Below are positions 4,444 to 7,327 of a stretch of DNA of 7,327 nt, piece by piece. The notes below the pieces were generated by a model, which was given only the letters and a program-made list of their open reading frames with translations, was not told the origin of the DNA and did no database searches. This DNA comes from Chlorobiales bacterium (GTDB lineage Bacteria > Bacteroidota > Chlorobiia > Chlorobiales > Chlorobiaceae), in NCBI GenBank assembly GCA_022360275.1, contig JAKSDC010000170.1, positions 1 through 7,327 on the forward strand. The letters are read 5' to 3'. Both the position numbers and the translations under genes were made by a program. How positions within the stretch are numbered: position 1 is the stretch's first letter; each line of letters opens with the position of its first letter.

Positions 4444-6854
4444 CAAACTTGCCGAATTACCGCACCAAGCTTGCTTTCTGCATTTTTCATAACTTTCCGG
4501 AGAATCTTTTTGACTTTTTCCTCTTTCAGAGTTCCGGAAGAATCCGTAATGCTTAAAGATAACGCAACACTTCTTTCTACCTTCCCGGCTCTGTTTCCCG
4601 ACTCCCTTTCGAACACGTCAAAAACCTGAACGCTGCGGATCAAAACATCACTGTTTTTAACACAATCAACCAGTTCCTGGACATCCATTCCTTCAGGAAG
4701 TATAAATGAAAGGTCCCTTTCAACAACAGGGTACCTGGAAGGAGGCTCATAACAAACATTCAAGGCAAAACAGCGCTCGAGAACCTCTGCATCAATTTCA
4801 GCAACGAAAACCGGCTGATCTATATCAAACGCCTCAAGCAGCTCAGGCGCTATTTGTTGAACTTTACCGGCATGCAGTTTCAGGGCTTTATATTCTCCTT
4901 TCCAGTCACATGTAATGGAAAGCGTACTTTGATTATAAATATTCAACGATGATTTATCAAGCAAATTCAGCTTCTCAAGCAGCATCTCGACAGAGCCTTT
5001 CATATCAAAAAAATCAACCGGCTCTTTTTTTCGTGCCCAGCTTACCGGGTAACGGCTTCCGGTAAGAGCGATAGCAAGCACTTCATTTTCTCGAGGGTTT
5101 TCCCTTGTACCTCTCCTTTCATCCACGGCACAAAAAGTATGAGCCACCTCGAAAAGCCGCATATTCCGGATCCCGTGCTTGATATTGCGTGAAATAACCT
5201 TGAGCATCGTCGGTACAAGAGAAGGACGAAGCACTTCAAGGCCTTCGCTGATGGGGTTTACTACCGGAACCGTATGCTCCTCGAACTGAAGAGCCTCACG
5301 CTTTGTAATCAAGGGATTCGTAAGTATCTCCCTGAACTGCAGCCCGATCATAAGGGAGCGGAGATAGTCAGGGAAGTATTCGGGATTGTTTCTCGACTGC
5401 GGATAGCTTGCGACCATTCTCTCCGAAGGGGCGATATTGTTGTATCCTTCAAGCCTGGCAATCTCCTCAACCAGATCGATTTCCTGCTCGACATCAACTC
5501 TGAACGACGGAACCGTAAATGTCAGGGTCTCATCGCTATTATTGGCAATCATGGTAAACCCGATGTATTCCAGCATGGAGATCATTTTTTCCACGGATAT
5601 CGAACAGCCGAGAATTTCGTTGGTTGCTCGTGGGCGGAGAGTAACATTTGCCGGCTTGGCGGGGATCGAACCGGCCTCCTCTGCCTTGGCGATTCTGCCC
5701 CCTGCCAGATCAAGAATAAGTTTGGCTGCACACTGCGAGGCAAAACATACATTACCCGGGTCGGCTCCTCTTTCAAAACGGTACGACGAGTCACTTGTCA
5801 ATCCAAGACGCTTGGACGTTTTTCTTACCACGCCCGGAGCAAAGTATGCCGATTCAAGCAAAATGTCGGTGGTTGTTTCGCTCACAGCCGAATCATAACC
5901 GCCCATGACTCCGGCAATCGCAACCGGTTTTTCCTGATCGCAAATGACAGGCATACCAGGCTGCAGCTCATAGGTCTCCTGATTGATCGCCATGATTGAC
6001 CCGTCCACATCGGTTCTCACCAGCACGCTTTCACCTTTCAGTTTCGCCAGATCAAAGGCATGGAGAGGCTGGCCAAGGGCATGCAAAACGTAGTTGGTGA
6101 TATCGACAATATTGTTCCTCGGGCGCAGTCCGATGCTTTCGATCTTCCGTTTCAACCATGAAGGGGATTCCTTTACCGTAACATTACGGATAACGATACC
6201 GGTATAGTAGGGGCAGGCTTCGGAATCTTCTATCCTGACGAGTTTCGTCGAATCTGAAAAATCAACAGGTAACGCTTCGGGCAGCTTTACTTGCGCCACC
6301 CCTGCAATCTCTCTTGCCACCCCGAGATGAGACAGCGCGTCAGGCCGGTTCGGCGTAACTGCGATGTGGAGCATGGTATCGACATCAAGGTACGATGCCA
6401 CAGGCTTGCCTATCTCGCAATGCTCGTCAAGCACCATAATCCCGAAGTGATCATCGGACAAACCAAGCTCATCTGCAGCACAGATCATTCCGAACGAATG
6501 CTCACCGCGTATTTTGGATTTTTTGATGGTAAAGGTTCGCCCATCAGGAGCATCAAGTACTGCGCCGACCAACGCAACAGGAACACGCTGTCCCTCGGCG
6601 ATATTGGGCGCTCCGCAAACAATCTGCAACGGTTCGGCCTGACCTGTATCGACCTGGCATACTCTGAGACGATCCGCATTCGGATGCGGCCTCAGCTCTT
6701 CTACCATTCCAACCACAACAGAGGAATCGGGAAGCTTTCCGGTAATGACATCTTCGACTTCAAGCCCGAGAAAAGTAAGCCGATCGACCAGGGAAGCAAT
6801 ATCTGAAGTCAGGGAGGGAACAAAATCCTTGAGCCAGTTTACGGAGATTTTCAT
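4443..6854 (-). CDS. pheT: Phenylalanine-tRNA ligase beta subunit (PheT)
   Basis: PheT pairs with PheS in the alpha2-beta2 enzyme that charges tRNA-Phe; the beta chain gives tRNA binding and hydrolysis of mischarged Tyr-tRNA. At 803 residues it is full length. Domains in order: N-terminal part beginning MKISVNWLKD; EMAP-like tRNA-binding OB fold (about 42-155, with PHPNADRLRVCQVDTG); TPNRPDALSHLGVARE (167-182); B3/B4 editing region (about 215-385, with RNNIVDITNYVLHALGQPLH, GVMGG and FERGADP); B5 (about 400-475); synthetase-like core (about 485-690, with RPSLVPTML); and C-terminal anticodon-binding FDX-ACB domain (about 706-803, starting SRYPVVERDLSF). The start has AAAAGGA six bases upstream. 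No pheS is adjacent. It heads the coupled pheT/coiled-coil/zapA group and sits behind a probable attenuator. Confidence 0.98.
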   Translation of the reverse strand: MKISVNWLKDFVPSLTSDIASLVDRLTFLGLEVEDVITGKLPDSSVVVGMVEELRPHPNADRLRVCQVDTGQAEPLQIVCGAPNIAEGQRVPVALVGAVLDAPDGRTFTIKKSKIRGEHSFGMICAADELGLSDDHFGIMVLDEHCEIGKPVASYLDVDTMLHIAVTPNRPDALSHLGVAREIAGVAQVKLPEALPVDFSDSTKLVRIEDSEACPYYTGIVIRNVTVKESPSWLKRKIESIGLRPRNNIVDITNYVLHALGQPLHAFDLAKLKGESVLVRTDVDGSIMAINQETYELQPGMPVICDQEKPVAIAGVMGGYDSAVSETTTDILLESAYFAPGVVRKTSKRLGLTSDSSYRFERGADPGNVCFASQCAAKLILDLAGGRIAKAEEAGSIPAKPANVTLRPRATNEILGCSISVEKMISMLEYIGFTMIANNSDETLTFTVPSFRVDVEQEIDLVEEIARLEGYNNIAPSERMVASYPQSRNNPEYFPDYLRSLMIGLQFREILTNPLITKREALQFEEHTVPVVNPISEGLEVLRPSLVPTMLKVISRNIKHGIRNMRLFEVAHTFCAVDERRGTRENPRENEVLAIALTGSRYPVSWARKKEPVDFFDMKGSVEMLLEKLNLLDKSSLNIYNQSTLSITCDWKGEYKALKLHAGKVQQIAPELLEAFDIDQPVFVAEIDAEVLERCFALNVCYEPPSRYPVVERDLSFILPEGMDVQELVDCVKNSDVLIRSVQVFDVFERESGNRAGKVERSVALSLSITDSSGTLKEEKVKKILRKVMKNAESKLGAVIRQV

Positions 6855-6961
6855 AAAAGGTCCTTTTCTGCGGTGATAACAAAAAAAGCCCTGATCGAAA
6901 ATCGAACAGAGCCGTACAGAAAGAAGCTATCATCTCCGATAACCCGGCAGCCTGAAATCAT
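6851..6961 (-). CDS. Candidate Phe-containing leader reading frame upstream of pheT
   Basis: A 36-codon frame runs from ATG (6959-6961) to a TGA at 6851-6853 that overlaps the pheT ATG as ATGA. AAAAGGA lies about 10 bases before its start. It has five Phe codons: an adjacent TTC-TTT pair (codons 13-14, 6920-6925), one TTT at codon 21, and a TTT-TTT pair produced by the terminator's T-run. The peptide begins MISGCRVIGDDSFFLYG. The first Phe pair is 6 bases before the left arm of the terminator, so a ribosome waiting there would cover that arm. A frame of this length can arise by chance and no conservation data are available, so this is a proposal. Confidence 0.35.
   Translation of the reverse strand: MISGCRVIGDDSFFLYGSVRFSIRAFFVITAEKDLL
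6881..6913 (-). terminator. Intrinsic terminator/attenuator in the pheT leader
   Basis: On the minus strand GGCTCTGTTCG (6903-6913) pairs with CGATCAGGGCT (6887-6897) around loop ATTTT, with one T-T mismatch and two G-T pairs; T residues continue to 6881, seven in all. It ends only 26 bases before the pheT start codon, leaving no room for a separate promoter after it. pheT transcription must therefore read through it, so regulated termination is more likely than a simple end of the tRNA transcript. Confidence 0.7.
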
Positions 6962-6997
6962 ATAACACTGATCCTTTTACACAAAAAAACAAGCCGG

Positions 6998-7011
6998 ATC
7001 TCGTGAGAGAT
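6998..7011 (-). terminator. Small hairpin after tRNA-Glu, doubtful terminator
   Basis: ATCTC-TCAC-GAGAT forms a 5-bp stem 6 bases beyond the tRNA-Glu 3' end. A run of seven T residues (6983-6989) follows, but only after the intervening bases CCGGCTTG, so this is not a canonical terminator. It may instead help define the tRNA 3' end or belong to the pheT leader fold. Confidence 0.25.
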
Positions 7012-7017
7012 AGTATG

Positions 7018-7089
7018 TGACCCCAACGGGATTTGAACCCGTGCTACCACCTTGAAAGGGTGGTGACCTAACCACTAGTCCATGGGGCC
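7018..7089 (-). tRNA. tRNA-Glu, anticodon UUC
   Basis: The reverse complement folds as a 72-base cloverleaf: acceptor GGCCCCA/TGGGGTC (one G-T pair), D arm GAC/GTC with GG in the loop, anticodon stem CCACC/GGTGG around CTTTCAA (anticodon TTC), and T arm ACGGG-TTCAAAT-CCCGT. The discriminator is A and CCA is not encoded. It lies between the second repeat copy and the pheT leader on the same strand, and may be co-transcribed with tRNA-His upstream and with pheT downstream. Confidence 0.96.
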
Positions 7090-7100
7090 ATCATGAGGAG

Positions 7101-7235
7101 ACCTCTATTTATTTGTTGCGCACCATGATTACTTCGTTGGTCGGTGCTCGAAATCCTCATGTACTCTCTTGTACACTCCGGTTTCTGCGCTCCGTCCGCC
7201 TTGCACTCAAGGCGCTCAAGACAATAAATAGAGGT
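7101..7235 (+). repeat. Dispersed structured repeat, copy 2, with terminal inverted repeats
   Basis: The element is bounded by perfect 13-bp inverted repeats, ACCTCTATTTATT (7101-7113) and its reverse complement (7223-7235). Inside it carries a perfect hairpin, CGCCTTG-CACT-CAAGGCG (7197-7214), and an imperfect one around the paired GTAC motifs at 7161-7174. It aligns to 244-379 in the same orientation. It fills the space between tRNA-His and tRNA-Glu, ending 9 bases from the tRNA-His 3' end. I see no target-site duplication and no reading frame, so a MITE-like or REP-like element is possible but unproven. Confidence 0.85.
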
Positions 7236-7244
7236 ACCCAAAAG

Positions 7245-7319
7245 GGTGAATGAGGGGACTCGAACCCCCGACCTCCAGGGCCACAACCTGGCGCTCTAAC
7301 CAACTGAGCTACAATCACC
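7245..7319 (-). tRNA. tRNA-His, anticodon GUG
   Basis: The reverse complement folds as a 75-base tRNA including the extra G at position -1 that marks tRNA-His and faces C73. Arms: acceptor GTGATTG/CATTCAC, D stem GCTC/GAGC, anticodon stem CCAGG/CCTGG around TTGTGGC (anticodon GTG), T arm GGGGG-TTCGAGT-CCCCT. The acceptor stem has a T5-T68 mismatch and the T stem one G-T pair. CCA is not encoded. The promoter must lie beyond the right edge of the window. Confidence 0.94.
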
Positions 7320-7327
7320 ATAAAATG

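Noticed and set aside
5274..5999. 241-codon + strand frame opposite pheT
   Set aside because: It lies wholly antisense to conserved pheT domains, has no recognisable motif, and no ribosome site supports it.
6291..6806. 171-codon + strand frame opposite the pheT tRNA-binding region
   Set aside because: It is antisense to well-conserved PheT sequence and has no protein-like features.

Overview
The window looks like chromosomal core DNA from a green sulfur bacterium (Chlorobiaceae) or a close Bacteroidota/Chlorobiota relative. This is inferred from the gene order pheT - small coiled-coil gene - zapA - 6S-like RNA - rny, from pheT standing apart from pheS, and from the general look of the proteins. 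I could not run a database search, so the genus is open. Base composition looks moderate and even, and I see no phage, insertion sequence, toxin or CRISPR content.

Layout. 1-141 (+) is the 3' end of a gene, probably an L,D-transpeptidase. 142-494 has no gene but holds a structured repeat copy (244-379) and a strong hairpin terminator (452-483). 495-567 (-) is tRNA-Lys(CUU), lying downstream of secG (609-953, -). Divergent from secG is a two-gene unit, a DUF2905 membrane protein (1060-1302) and hisB (1311-1913), both +. hisB converges on rny (1991-3565, -) across a short gap filled with two GC-rich hairpins. The rest reads leftward on the minus strand: tRNA-His(GUG) 7245-7319, a second repeat copy 7101-7235, tRNA-Glu(UUC) 7018-7089, a 163-base leader, pheT (4443-6854), a coiled-coil gene (start 4443), zapA (start 4133), a 6S-like RNA (about 3634-3840), and rny.

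Functional themes. The window serves translation (three tRNAs, PheRS beta), protein export (SecG), cell division (ZapA and its coiled-coil neighbour), RNA turnover (RNase Y), RNA-polymerase regulation (6S RNA) and histidine synthesis (HisB). pheT, the coiled-coil gene and zapA are tightly coupled: a TGATG overlap joins the first pair and a few bases separate the second.

Most interesting points. (1) The pheT leader holds an intrinsic terminator only about 27 bases before the start codon, preceded by a short reading frame with adjacent Phe codons just before the terminator's left arm; this looks like a phenylalanine attenuator. (2) The zapA-rny gap encodes an RNA with a long interrupted closing stem and a T10 tail, best read as 6S RNA. 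(3) A repeat of about 135 bp with imperfect internal hairpins occurs twice, each time near tRNA genes. There is no clear evidence of a wholly new system.
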